Below, in pieces: positions 13,222 to 25,212 of a DNA stretch of 64,000 bases. Under the pieces are notes generated by a model. That model did not search any database and had not been told where the DNA came from. It saw only the letters and a program-made list of their open reading frames with translations. Source of the stretch: Cucumis sativus. Its lineage: Eukaryota > Streptophyta > Magnoliopsida > Cucurbitales > Cucurbitaceae. Within the stretch, counting starts at the first letter, position 1, and every line of letters starts with the position of its first letter. Where the stretch lies: contig NC_026657.2 of assembly GCF_000004075.3 (NCBI RefSeq), positions 10,602,001-10,666,000 on the forward strand, written 5' to 3'. Position numbers and translations under genes: made by a program.

Positions 13222-16200
13222 TAAAATGAAACCACAACAGAAAACTCATTGAATCATCCATTCCCCCATTACATTCCGGCAAATATGTGTCCGGCAAAAA
13301 CCCAGATGAAAAAAAAAAGGGGATGATCTGAGAAAAACCCAAAAGAAAACCCTAATGATTTTTGCTTTTGGAAGAGAGGAAAATGGGGGATGAAACCAAG
13401 TATGAAAGTGAAAATAATATAAGGAGAAAGATTTTTGGAGACAAAAGTAAGAGAAAGCAATGATTTGGAGTTGGCCACAAATGCTGCCACTCTCTACTCA
13501 ATTTTTTTGAAAACAATCACAGCTTCAAATACACACCAAAAAGTACCAACCCATCCATTTTCATTTCATTTCTTCTTTCTTTTTTTATTCATATCAAACA
13601 GTAAAATTTCACCAAAAAACAACAAAATCCTCAACTTTTGGGTCTCCCTCAGTTCAACTTCAGTCACTGAACTGAGAGAGAGAAGAAGAAGAAGATGGGT
13701 TTATTCTATTTTGAAATTTTTATTAAATATAATGATATATTTTATTTGTTTACTTTTTGGGAATTTGGTGTTTGAGCAGAGAGAAAAAGAAGGATTTTGT
13801 ATAGAAAAAGAAAGAATGTTAGAAGCGAAGAGAAAGAGAAGTTTGTGAATCTATTTTTTTAATTTCTTCTTCTTTACCCTATGAGAAGAAAACGCGTGTT
13901 GTTGGAATACGTGGCGGGATGGGAATGGAGTCGAGCATGGGGATTGGGTGTGAGCATCCGTAGAGGAGTGACGAAAGAGAGTGATTCATGGGGATCTATC
14001 CTCATGGAAGTGCTGACCTGGCAAAGTAGTCTTCACTTTTTTCCACAGTAACGCACCTCTCCAATCACCTCTTTTTTTCCTCTCTATTATTTTCTTTAAA
14101 TATTTCTTGTTGGTCTTTATATTTTTTTCTTTCTTTTTGTCTATTTTTTAAAAGGAAAATTATATATACATACATATAAATCGAAACAAATACTTATAAA
14201 TTGATAAAATTAAGTGCCATCTAAATAGTTTGTATTTTTTATTATTATTAGAAAAGTCGAACAGTAAAAGGTTGATTTTGATTATTTTTTTAGTATAACG
14301 ATTTAAAATTGTACACCTTATTAAGATAGTTTATGACTCATCTTGTTTTAGTTTATTTTTAAAATATGTGGTTTGATGTAATATGTTAAAAAAAGTGATC
14401 ATTTTAATCTTTAGCGGTAAAATTTTAGTAGAATCTTATGATTGTGTATTTAACAAATTTAGTGAATGAATTGTCGTGATAAAATTAGATAAAATGAGAG
14501 TGAAGTGCCAAAATGGCCCTCTATTATAAAATTACAACTAAAAGTAGGATGAAAATGGTTCAATTTGGTGGTCAAACTAAAGTGTACTAAAGATTTTAAA
14601 TTATTGAATCAAACCATTTCCACCCGAACCAAATTCGATTTTAAAATCAATGTGAACCAAATTAATTTGGTTTCAAATATTCTTTAAATGAATGAGACAT
14701 CATTTATATGTTTTGTTTTGAGACACAATTTGATTTTTGGGGTTTGAATGCCCACCCCTAACTAAAAAGGATGGAATGTTTCGAAAGTTTATTATAATTG
14801 CTTATGCTGGTAAAAAAATGTATTTCAACTTTACTATAATATTTTATAACTTAAGGGTGTCAAAACATGGAACAATTTTTCTTTCTAAATATTAGAGAGG
14901 AAAAAAACAATGTTCGAATAGAATAAAATATCTAATAAATACATATATATTTCCAACTACATGTGAGAGGAAAAGATTTAAACTTCGAATCTCTTAACCC
15001 GAAAAAGGTACCTACAAATGTCCTCAAACCCACAAAATAGGTAATGATAAAACAACTTTCCATATACTCCTAGGTAAGAATAGGTAAGAACCATTGTGAA
15101 CTATTCTCGATTTTAATGGGATTCGAACCGAGAATCACTCTTTATTTCTTAATTGAAGTGTCAATTCATTGTACTTCTTCAACTGCAAATCAATTTGACA
15201 TCTAGCACAATTAAATTAAATTCCTCTAACAAGAATTATATTAGACCCTAAAAGGCTATAAACATGAAACTATAAAGTTTTGGAAGAATATAATATATCT
15301 AATCTATGTCACAAACAATGGACAAAAACAAAGGGAGAATAAGTACGTAAAAAGGTTGGTGAGTCTACATTGGCATTCAACAGAGCATCCTGAAAACAAA
15401 GTTATTCGAAAACGAACCACGGTTACAAGTTACAACATATTAGCTTCCAACTTCAATAGTTAGCTAATACTTGGACAAAAATGAAGTGAAGGATAGTTGT
15501 TTTCCCAAAGACAAGTTTGAGTAAGGATTAATTTAATGAAAACTTGTGTCGGAAAATCTGGACCTTCGTCGTCGTTTTCAACAGTTGAAGATAGGAAAAA
15601 CTTCAAGGCAAGAGAAGTAGAAGGTGGGGTTAGGTGCAATGTCATCCCCATCTGGTTTTTGCTTGTTCCATATGAAACTTTACCATGCCAATACCCAAAC
15701 AAAGCATATGAAATAGATTGTAAGCTTGGAGATGCTAAAACAGGTCAACTAATTGGGATTGTGAAAAAATATTGGAAATCATTGGATCTTTTATATTCCA
15801 AATACAGCTTGACAGTTAAGCTACAATGACAAGTAATGGTTTCTCCATTTCACATTTGGAAGTCAGAAATGAGTTGAGAGATCACTGTTGCTGAAATAGG
15901 GAGATTTTGTACTTGAAATCCAAGGGTGATAAGTTTTGATTCTTAAGGTATTCTCACTTTCACATTTATTCGGTTGAATTTTCAATCACTCTTATGTGTA
16001 GGTATCAGCCATGTTGGAATAACGGGTATAATTGTTCAATTTGGCGATGACTATTTTCTCATCTTTGGGAGGGCGTTAACTCTACTCACAACCGAACCAA
16101 CTTCCTAATCAGAATAGACTGAATCAAGTAAACCAGCTGAACTGAAACTATTATGATTGATTTTCACACATGAAAACAACTCCAACCAATCAGACGGTTC

Positions 16201-16960
16201 AACAGATCAATAGTACAGAACTATTATGATTTATGGATAGGTGAAAAGAGAATTTTAAGAAGCTAGGCATAAGAAACTCAGGAGATGATGTATTTGAAGC
16301 TTTGTTTCGACTGTAGTTTTAAACCTTTGATCGCTGTTCTTTAGCTTGTTTGCTTGCCTCCCTCATCATAGGCCAACAGTTTTCAATGGTTTCTTGTCTC
16401 TAAAAAACAGTTTTCAATGTGTTCTATTTGCATTTTCATTGCCATGGCAATACTTATAGCTACGGTTAAGACAGCAATGATGAGAGCTATTAAGGAGTTG
16501 CAAAATGTTTAATAATTTTCTCCCCACACTTTCAAGACCATTTCTAGATTAAATTTCAGATTCTTGAAGAATAATCAACTTTTTTATTGTTCATAATAGA
16601 AGAAACTGAGTCTTCATTGAGAAAAATAATCAACTCTAGAATGAAAACATAATAGAACACTTAAAGCAACAATTAATTAAGAAGATACCAAAAAATGATT
16701 ATCTATCATGACACAGCATGCTCAGCAGAAGAATCATCATGAAGCAAAAAATATGACACCATTCATTTCATAATGATATTGTTTTGAAGAGTAATGTTGA
16801 CAATTTACAACCCTTCAGATATGCATGTTGAGTGGGGAAAAAAACTTGACAGGAACTCAGGCAACAGCATGGATTCAGATAAAGAAACAACACACCTTCT
16901 TCACGTGTACCGTCCATCTCGAACTTGCAACTCCAAGGACCTGCTACTCTGCAGAAAATA
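13222..16960. other. Kinase promoter and long spacer to DVR
   Basis: The first ~700 bases left to right hold the kinase leader and promoter, including C/T- and A/G-rich tracts and the ABRE-like site near 13908. A segment ending near 14761 in gcccacccctaa has a hAT-MITE-like terminus, but no matching left end was found. At 15460-15829 two overlapping open frames on opposite strands (80 and 97 codons) resemble nothing I recognise. The part from about 16,000 to 16,960 includes the DVR 3' flank. Confidence 0.5.
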
Positions 16961-18220
16961 TCAAAAAACGCTCTGTTCACCTAATTCTTGACCAGCCATC
17001 CCTTCGCTGAGGACCCTTTCAAAAAAGTCTTCTAATGTGTCCTTACCGTAACTTGGTGTTTTATCTGCACTGTACTCTCCAGTTTCAGGATCTAAAATCA
17101 ACATACTCTCAGCTGCATAATATCTTCCAATTTTCCCATACTCAGCAGCATCTTCCATTGCAGGAAAGAACTTGACAAGGAAATCAAGAACTCCAATGGC
17201 AAAATCCATAATCCCAATCGGTACTTTGAAGAAGTTCGGTTCTTTCCCCAACAGCCTAAACAAGATCTCACCTTGTTCTAACGGAGTCAATGCTTTCCCG
17301 GGGCCACCAATGGGCAAAACCTGATTGATTTTATCTTCACTCAACACACAATCCGCAATAAAAGAAGCCAAATCCTGCTCACTGATTGGTTTGCAGGCAC
17401 ACAACTTCCCATCCCCAAACATCACATATGGCTTACCATCTTTCACCAACTCAACTTGACCTCCTAAGCTCTTAAAGAAAGCAGTTGGTCTAACAATGCT
17501 GTATGTAAACCCACTATCCTCTTTAGCTGCTTCCATTAGCTCAGCCTCAAATTTGAGCTTAGCACGTTGGAATTCAAGAAGGGGTTTCTGCACACAAATT
17601 GCAGAAAGCAACACAAAATGAGAAGCCCCACGATTTCTTCCAGCCACTAAACTGTTCTTTGTAGCCTCATAATCAATTTTCCAAGAATCCTTTATGCCAC
17701 CAGTTCGGCTAGCAAGGCAAGAAACCACAACATCAATAGGCACATCCAAATCCCCTAAAGACTTCTCCAAAACATCCAAATGGGACACATCTGAAAAACA
17801 AACATTAGCTCCTTTCAACTGATCAGATGCCTGTTCCTTACTGTTTCTACCTTTAATTCCACTCTTCTCCCTAGCAATGGCAATGACATTGAACCCTCTA
17901 CTAACCAGCTCCTTAACCACAAAATTCCCGATATACCCAGTAGAACCCACTACCAAAATGTTAGTATCTTTAGGGTTTTTGGCTCTAAACGAAGATTTAG
18001 TGGATTCAACAACTGGGGTCGAAGAAACTACAATGGGATTTCGTCTTTGCCTACTGAATTTGGGGGTTTGTGATAAACGTAAAGAAGAAGATTGAAAAGA
18101 GAAAGAGAATGAACTCACCGGAATCTGATGGACGAAATTAGAAGATAAACGGGTTGAATTGGTGGCATTCGCCGGCGAATGAAGGTTTAATCCGGCACCA
18201 ACGGTGGAGCAAATGGACAT
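16961..18220 (-). CDS. DVR: Divinyl chlorophyllide a 8-vinyl-reductase, chloroplastic
   Basis: A single uninterrupted frame of 419 residues, matching the usual length of the plant enzyme (PCB2, At5g18660). It reduces the 8-vinyl group of divinyl chlorophyllide or protochlorophyllide to ethyl, using NADPH, in chlorophyll synthesis. The first ~75 residues are rich in Ser/Thr with few acidic residues, as in a chloroplast transit peptide. A Rossmann dinucleotide motif GSTGYIG follows at residues 92-98, in an atypical/NmrA-like SDR fold. Conserved stretches include [56 protein letters not shown] and [18 protein letters not shown]. Absence of introns is, from memory, also the state in Arabidopsis. 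The frame looks intact. Light-driven expression is expected from the pathway, but I did not identify a light element upstream. Confidence 0.97.
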   Translation of the reverse strand: MSICSTVGAGLNLHSPANATNSTRLSSNFVHQIPVSSFSFSFQSSSLRLSQTPKFSRQRRNPIVVSSTPVVESTKSSFRAKNPKDTNILVVGSTGYIGNFVVKELVSRGFNVIAIAREKSGIKGRNSKEQASDQLKGANVCFSDVSHLDVLEKSLGDLDVPIDVVVSCLASRTGGIKDSWKIDYEATKNSLVAGRNRGASHFVLLSAICVQKPLLEFQRAKLKFEAELMEAAKEDSGFTYSIVRPTAFFKSLGGQVELVKDGKPYVMFGDGKLCACKPISEQDLASFIADCVLSEDKINQVLPIGGPGKALTPLEQGEILFRLLGKEPNFFKVPIGIMDFAIGVLDFLVKFFPAMEDAAEYGKIGRYYAAESMLILDPETGEYSADKTPSYGKDTLEDFFERVLSEGMAGQELGEQSVF

Positions 18221-19224
18221 TGTTTTTTAAGGTAGAACCGCCAGTGGAAATGAGTGTGATGGCTTAAGCTTACAATCAACTCGGCGAAAATGGTGAGAAG
18301 TGAAAAGGGAGAGAAAGTAGGATGAAAATGTGAGGCTGGAAATTCAGTGAGTACCATTTCCTTCATGTGTCCGTGAACTGTTTCGTGTGTAAAGATCTTG
18401 ACGATAAGTAGATTTCTCTTTTTCTTATCTTCATGCCTATGTTCTTATCTCATGTATTTCTCGTCTCTTCACCCAATAGAACTTCAACTAAAATTTTCAA
18501 AACGTTGTTTTTGCTCAAAATTTAAAAGAGGACATGTTTTTTAAACGTTTGTAAAATATATTTTATAAAGTGCAACTTTTAAAATAACTTTAAAATAAAT
18601 GAAAAAGTTAATGTAATACTTTTTATAATTTAATCTAAGGTCTAACCCAAAAGGAAATAAAAGTATATTGAATTTAAAACAAACTTTGGCTCTTTTATTT
18701 TCTACCTATTAAAGATATCCATTTTATCTGGTAAGGTTAATTTTGAGGACCTACTTGGCCTCTCCTATACAAGGCATTTAGATGGGAATGTTGAAGGAAA
18801 GTGGAAAAGAAAATTTTTGCACGAGTTAAAAGAAGGACAAGAATGATGAAAAACACATTTTCCATCAGTTTATTTATATATTTTTTAAAAAATATGTATC
18901 CACTCTCATAAAGAAGTGTCTATATGTTTAAGCATTTTAAACTTTTATGTATAGATTATTAAATATGTGAATATGAAATTTTATTTTATGTAGTTTAAGA
19001 GGTTTAAGAATTCTTAACAAGGGATTAACCATTTATGTGAGGATTCATAAGCAATTAAACATTCAAAACAAACTATCAAATTCAAAAATCCCCTTTACAA
19101 ACTCATGTTTACATACAATACAATAATCTCCACCCGGAGAGTTTCACATAGATAGAGAATGGAATGTGGAACAAGGTTAGAATTGACATTCTTGTTATAC
19201 TATGCAACTCTACGAACATCTTTA

Positions 19225-19323
19225 TTTAGTTGTTGTTAATCTTATTAAGTGAAGATCATTGAAAATGTTCAATCATTTAGTTGTTAATCTTATTAAGTGA
19301 AAATTATTGAAAATGCTCAATCA
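19225..19323. repeat. Degenerate tandem duplication, ~50 bp unit
   Basis: The segment tttagttgttgttaatcttattaagtgaagatcattgaaaatgttcaatca is repeated directly starting at 19276, with a 3-base deletion and a few substitutions. There are two copies. It is non-coding. Confidence 0.75.
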
Positions 19324-19377
19324 AAAAACCAATAATTTAATACATGAGATCGTCAAAGTGGCTCTCTTTTTTAACAT

Positions 19378-19560
19378 GTCCTTTAGATCGTGTTTAATTT
19401 AGTAGCTCAATCTCTTGTTAGAAAAAAATGGAAGTGTTTACCTATCATTCAAAAATTACTTTTAAAACTATTTCAAAGTTTATTTAAACAATTTTTAATT
19501 AAAAATTAAATAAAGATAGTTTTAGAATAACGCTTTTATCTCTAATCCAAACAGACCTTA
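19378..19560. repeat. Small MITE-like element
   Basis: The left end (tagatcgtgtttaatttagtag, about 19384) and the right end (ctaatccaaacagacctta, about 19542) are imperfect inverted repeats of the GTCTGTTTGGATT kind common at plant MITE ends. The interior (ttaaaactatttcaaagtttatttaaaca) is also partly self-complementary. No clear target duplication was seen. Confidence 0.45.
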
Positions 19561-20177
19561 ATGAGTATCCTTCTCCAAAAATAAACAAATAAATTCTTCA
19601 AGTTTTAAGAGGCAATTCTATCGAACAACTCGAGTCTAGCACAATTGATTTAGCAATTGAAGATTGCACTTTTCATTAGATGATAGACAAAACCACAGTT
19701 GAAGAAAAATAGTGGAAAAGAAAAGAGATAAGCTTTATAAAGGTGTGCCCTTTGGAATTACTACTATTTTCCTGAAGCTCTTGGATTATATATTCAAAAG
19801 GTAGCTAAAAGCCAGCAATTGCTAATTCTCTAAACCAACAGATTTAATAACAACACCCCAACAAAAACCTAATTAATTATTGTATAATAACTAGAAATAG
19901 CAATACTAAAGAATAAGATTGGCAGAAACCCAATACTTTGAGCCAAAAGCTCTCGAGTCTTAATAATTTACAAGATACACCAGTTAATGATGTGCATAGA
20001 TATAACTACAACTTAGTATAAATCAAACCCGAATAGCAACGTCTATTTACATTTTGATATCTGCATAAATAATCTACAAGCAATTATTTGAAATGCATTA
20101 TGAAATAACTATTTGCATATAGATTATTGCAGTTGCAGAATGCTTACGTGGAAGATGATGCTAAGGGTGTTTTCATT

Positions 20178-22833
20178 TTATGTGCTTTGCCGAGACCAGT
20201 GACCGGCAAAGGAATCACCTACAGAAACCTGAACTCGAAGAACCTCGTGGACAGCACCTCGGCTAAGCACCCCAAGAACGTCTTCCCCTTCTTCTGTCAT
20301 GAGTTCTGCCAAAGAGACTCGACGAGTTTGTTGTTCGTCTCTCATACGGAATCCATAAAACCATCTTCCCAGCTTCCACCATTTCACACATATATGCCTC
20401 TCTGCTATCTTGCATCTTTGAAGTGCTTCCATGATTTGATTCGCCTACAAGAAGTGGGAAATCAACTCAACAATTTCAGTATTTTCTTTTGTACCTGTTT
20501 TACTTTAGAAAAAAAAACTTTCTAACCATTAAGGAGGCATCGGGCTCCTACAACTTGCTTTAAATGGAGTGGGCTATTATAACCCACTCAACGTGGATCT
20601 CTCATTGTAATAGTTTAAAGTTCCCAATTGTCATATCGTATCCTTAGCTACAGCTGAACTATTTAAAAACCTTTGTTGTCTACGTTGTACTACTTTGTAA
20701 CCATTTTTTCTCCTCATTTGTAACTCATACTAAAATGTTATGTAACCCAAATACAAACAATTATAACTCACAACGTTGTAATAATCATGGACTACAACAA
20801 CCAATAGACAATATTAGCCAACTCAGCATCCCAAAGAGCTCCTAATAGTTCTTCTGCTTCAACTTCGCAAGCTAAAATCTTACGTTATGTATTTGATGGT
20901 AAATGAAATCATGTGTATTTAATACCATAAATAATGGCCGAAAGGCAATTCAGAAGCTCCTAGCATTTGTCGTCTCACCCCCTCCACCCCACACACGTGA
21001 AAAAACAACATTAATTTAAATCCTATTTTGGACTTGAAGCTTTTACTTTGGTCTTTCAAGTTCAAAACATTTTTTTATCGTCCCTGATCTTTGCATAAAG
21101 AATCAGTCAAGTCCTTGCCAGTGAATTTTTATAAATTGTTTAGCAAAACCCCAACAAAAATATGTCCGTAGTTTATTTATCTGACAAGCAAACGTCCATG
21201 TAAACAATAATTTGAAATTGTGTATATCTAATAGAGAAGTATCAAATTTCAAAATAGATCTATTTTTTGATAGATGACAACAGAAAATTAATAGGAAAGA
21301 CAAACTGCATTTTTTTTGTGCAAAATAAAAAGGGACTGACAAATATTAAAAAGTTGATGGACTAAAATAAAACATTTGAAGATTTAAAGGATCAAAATGG
21401 AATTGACTATAAAAGTTAACAACTAAGATATGGTTTATACCCACAGTTGATTAAACTAAAATGGCAAAAGCAGCAGGACATACAGGGATTTGAAGCCAAA
21501 TTCTACAGTAGTGTAAGCCAACCAAGTTCAGCAGCTCATTGAGTTGAGGTTTGAAAAGAACCATTTGAGCATCAACAAAGCTAAGTTTCAAATCCCACAA
21601 GCCACCAATTGTCCTGAGATAGTCTCCACCCTCGATTGGGGTAGAGGGAGAGCATTGTTCTACAAACTTCACCGCTGCTTGGGCTCTTCCCGATATCTCA
21701 ATATGTCTCTGAATGTAAAAGCTTTTCCATCCCTGCAAGACATTTCATTTTGTTTGTTCACAAACAGAAGCATCACAACGAACATACCAGAAAAGGGTTG
21801 GCTATATGTCCAACAAGGTGATAATCCAAACGAATTTTCAATAAAGGAAAAAGAACAAGCATTTAAGAGAAAAAACAGGGAAAACTCAAAATGGCTCATT
21901 CAACAATAGAGCGAAACGAACTTTCAAATCCCTTAATTGCTTCGAAAAACAAAAATGTATAAGTGAATTCACCAATGAGACAGACAAAAGTTAAGTTCAG
22001 AGTTAAGATATGAACGAGTGTACGTTTCCCTAAAAAGTTCAAACATGATGGAGAAAATTCAAAGGGCTGTAATTCAACTACATTTGAATTACGAAGCAGA
22101 AAGAACAAAACAAGCTTTCAAATCACTGGATCAGTGGATTGATTTTCAAAAAGCTAAAAAATCCAAAAACCCATAATTGGAGGGATCATAAAGCCCGATA
22201 TAAATAATAATAGGCTTAGAGAAACAAGGTTCTTAAGATTTAATATCCTACAAATTTTCACGGCAACAAAACATAATATGATCAGAAATAGAGCAACAAT
22301 CCTAAAAAGGCCAAATCATGAACGGGAGAAACAGAACTCACATTCAACTCTAGATAACTACCTACTGTGTGTTTCACAAAATAGTCAAACCATTCGTTCA
22401 GAAATAAAAAAACAACCTTCCAAATCTCTCAATTGAATTGAGAAACATAAATATTCAAAACGGGCAATATGGGGAACAAATTCCTAAATTGAGTAGAGCC
22501 AAACAGAAAGATCACCATGGAAATGGAGGATTGTGCGAGAGTTGACGAAGAAGAACCATTGATATAAGGCCATCTTTCCCTCGCGAGAGATTCCCACAGA
22601 TAATCGGAATCGCAGAGTTGCCTACAAAACCGCGAACAACAGCCCAAAGAACAAATGTCCGATACCTTCGTTCCGAATCACAGCCCAAAATTCCACAGAG
22701 AAAGATCAATTAATCCACAAACAATATTACAGTAAATTAAAAGGGATCATAATTAAACAAATAACTCTATTGGAACCTGAAGGGAAGAAGCAATTTTCAG
22801 TGCAGTGTCAATGGAAAGATTATCCAAACCCAT
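20178..22833 (-). CDS. Small F-box protein, function unassigned
   Basis: Four exons on the minus strand: 22833-22777, 22665-22516, 21732-21484 and 20444-20178, all phase 0, giving 240 residues. The N-terminus (LDNLSIDTALKIASSLQVSD, then ICSLGCCSRFCRQLCDSDYL and WESLARERWP) fits a compact F-box of about 50 residues with the typical W-ESL-ARERWP end. GWKSFYIQRH follows, as in many plant F-box proteins. The C-terminal ~170 residues (VKFVEQCSP, GGLWDLKLSFVDAQMVLFKP, CVKWWKLGRWFYGFRMRDE, DVLGVLSRGAVHEVLRVQ) form a conserved-looking domain with no name I can give. By family knowledge it would be a substrate adaptor of an SCF ubiquitin ligase. The substrate is unknown. A perfect G-box (CACGTG, extended to CACGTGGC) lies at 23042-23047, about 210 bases upstream of the start. 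Confidence 0.85.
21019..21410. repeat. MITE-like foldback in F-box gene intron
   Basis: The left arm (atcctattttggacttgaagcttttactttggtc, from about 21021) pairs with the right arm (gactaaaataaaacatttgaagatttaaaggatcaaaatgg, about 21360-21402) as imperfect inverted repeats of about 35-40 bases. The element is about 390 bp, non-coding, and lies in the intron between the last two coding exons of the F-box gene. The end motif ATTTTGGTC.. is shared in style with the foldbacks near 10771 and 33553, which suggests one family. Confidence 0.55.
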
Positions 22834-23545
22834 TTCCGATTGCTCTCAATTCGCTTATTTCTCCGGGAAAATTTGTTAGTGTAGATTGAAAATGGTGAAG
22901 CCCTGGAACGATGAATTTCAAGGAAAGAAGACAATCTAAGAAGGAAAGCCACCGATTGGATTGAATCCCTAACCGAGCTTGCTTCCGAACGGAGTATGCT
23001 GAAGTTGAGAGCTGGAGGCGAAGCCTTTGACGATGGCGATACACGTGGCGAGTTCTTGTACGCACCAAATTTCACACGTAATTTGTTATTGGGAAATTGC
23101 TTTTTAACAGTTTAAAAGAACAAACAGCAAATTCCAAAAATAAATTTGATGCTCTTACCATTATACTCTCAACTTCCAAAAGCAAGATTGATCACTCAAA
23201 CTTTTCAAAATTTTAAATTTGACCTTTAAGTTTAGGGTGTTTTTGGTATAGGGATGCGCCAGATAAACAATGACTAGTCGTGTAAAAAAGAGTTGAGTCG
23301 GTTTTAAATTGAGAATTTTCAAAAAAATATTTTTAAATGTTAAATCGACTAGACCTCACAAAACCAATGGACTGATCATTTCTTATCGATGTTAAGGTTA
23401 GTTTGACACTTTACTAGACACTATGATCGGTTCCGGTTGATCGATGATCACCTCTTGTTTGGTATGTCAAAATTATTTTTTTCTCTAAAATAAAATTACT
23501 TGAAAAAAATCATTACCTAGTTGTATGCATTGCACATGTTATTAA

Positions 23546-23886
23546 GGGTGAGTACAATGAACTGAGAATCCAAATCGATTCAATTGGTCAAAAAATGAGA
23601 GACATCGGTCGAGGTCGGTTTTAGAAAGTCAAATTGAGAATTTTCAAAAAGTATTTCCAAGTGTTAAATCGACCCAACAAAAAGTAACTGATCAACCATT
23701 GCTCAAAGTTTGAGATTGATTTGAATGTTTACTAAACTAACTAAGTTCGAGATTGATTTGAATATTTACTAAATTGACTATGATCAGTTTGAGATTGATT
23801 TGAATGTTTACTAAACTAACTATGGTCAGTTCGAGATTGAATTTGTCAAAAAACCGACTCCAATCGACCAACGATCACCCCTACCT
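23546..23886. mobile_element. Possible non-autonomous hAT-like fragment
   Basis: The right end reads aaccgactccaatcgaccaacgatcacccctac. Its reverse complement begins taggggtgatcgttggtcg, a terminus of the TAGGGGTG kind seen in plant hAT MITEs. The left side has a related but diverged start (aagggtgagtacaatgaactg, about 23546), with cggtcgaggtcggtttt further in. No transposase is present and no 8-bp target duplication could be confirmed. A similar left end (ggggtgagcattggtcggttggagtc) occurs near 28881. Confidence 0.4.
23708..23845. repeat. Short tandem array, 37-42 bp unit
   Basis: Three full copies and one partial copy of gttYgagattgatttgaat(g/a)tttactaaa start at 23708, 23745, 23787 and 23829. 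The second and third differ from the first by insertion of tgatca or tggtca. The array sits inside the putative hAT-like fragment, so it probably arose after that insertion. Confidence 0.8.
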
Positions 23887-24364
23887 ATTATATACATTTG
23901 GGGTTTAAATTTGTAATATGTGAGTCGAAATTTTCAATTATTTGTGAGCTCGGAAGGTCTAATAATTTTAATACTTTAAATTTAGAGGCTTAATTGTTAT
24001 AATTGAAAGTTTAGAGATGTAATTATCAAATACTCCGATTTTGTCCAAAAATAATTTTTTTTAAAAACCTGACTTTAGCTAAATTTATATAAGACGGCAA
24101 AATTGCAACACAACACATGAATTTAGGCCTTCTTCCATTTATCTATTAGGTAGAACTATTATGTGATTGCTAAAAAAAAATTGGAAATTTGAACGTATTA
24201 AATATTGTTTTGAAGTTTATAAATTCTGAAGACTATCAAACAGGTCGTTTGTCACGAATTATTATAATCTTAAAATTATGATTAGAACTATTATTTTTCA
24301 TATGTCACTATTATTCATTTTTCCTTTTAGTAATCCTCTTTCAGTTTGTTCACTATTCCTGATT

Positions 24365-24430
24365 CTCCCTTTAACTATTTTTCACCCTCATCTCTCCTCC
24401 CTTTAATTGTTTTTCACCCTCATCTTTCCT
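24365..24430. repeat. 32-bp direct duplication
   Basis: ctccctttaactatttttcaccctcatctct is followed at once by ctccctttaattgtttttcaccctcatcttt. There are two copies with about three differences, in a C/T-rich non-coding stretch. Confidence 0.75.
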
Positions 24431-25212
24431 ATGTTACTATTTTTCACTTATCATGCAATATTTTTTACTTTCATAAACGTACATTGTAATAACTTATACT
24501 ATAATAGTCTGTACATACTAAAATAACTATATTCACGTCCAAAATGTTCCCTAAATGTTTTAATGTTTAAAAATCTTTAATTATAAATTGAATTTCTATA
24601 GTCCTACATTTATATCTATTTAATATCTAAACTTTTAAAATTATCTAATAGGTAATAGGTTATGGAAGTTTTAAGCTTGTTTGAAATAAGTTTCTAAATT
24701 TTAAAAGGTTTAATAGCTCATAATTTGACATATAAGGTAAGGAGGACCAGCACGACGGTTTCTAAAGTTTCCTCACAAGTAGAAGAAAGCAAGCCAAGAA
24801 ACAAAAATCCTAGTTTATCATTTCAAATTTGGAAAATAACCTTTCTGTACAATGAAAATAAAACCAGTCAACTTCGAATCATATAGGAACGTAAAAGCTT
24901 AAATTATAGTAAATGAAAGACGAATTTAATTAACGATAACTAGAGCTCAAAAAAAATCCACAACACCACCGTATACAAACACAAAGTATATAAAAATCCT
25001 ACTTCAATATCAACAGCACAAATACATCCCCTACAAAACAATCTAGAGCAACAAATCATTTAAAAATTTAAAACTTAAATTTTTAGGGAACAAACCTAAT
25101 TAGAAATCGACGAAACCACAAAATTAACAAAACATTTACAAGTAAAATCCTGAAGCAGTAACACACGAGCGGTGACAAAGGCCTAAAAAGAGGAGGGTGT
25201 ACATGAAGGCTG

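Larger units (their letters stand above)
18221..20177. other. DVR promoter and spacer
   Basis: The first few hundred bases are the DVR upstream region. The remainder is AT-rich with no supported gene. It contains a small foldback at 19378-19560 and a degenerate tandem duplication of period about 51 at 19225-19323 (tttagttg(ttg)ttaatcttattaagtga). The last part, near 20,000-20,177, would be the 3' region of the minus-strand F-box gene. Confidence 0.5.
22834..25212. other. Spacer with repeat-derived DNA
   Basis: The first ~250 bases are the F-box gene's leader and promoter, with the G-box at 23042. From about 23,225 to 23,900 the DNA consists of cggtc/gatcg-rich dispersed-repeat sequence, including a possible hAT-like fragment and a short tandem array (listed separately). 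A 32-bp direct duplication (ctccctttaactatttttcaccctcat type) lies at 24365-24430. The last 400 bases are the 3' region of the CASPL1D-like gene. No coding sequence is supported. Confidence 0.5.

Noticed and set aside
13435-13848. 137-codon plus-strand frame upstream of the kinase gene
   Set aside because: It consists of the reverse of the kinase leader plus low-complexity T- and AG-rich DNA. No motif.
14400-14765. Possible hAT MITE ending in gcccacccctaa
   Set aside because: Only one terminus looks right. No inverted partner or target duplication was found on the left.
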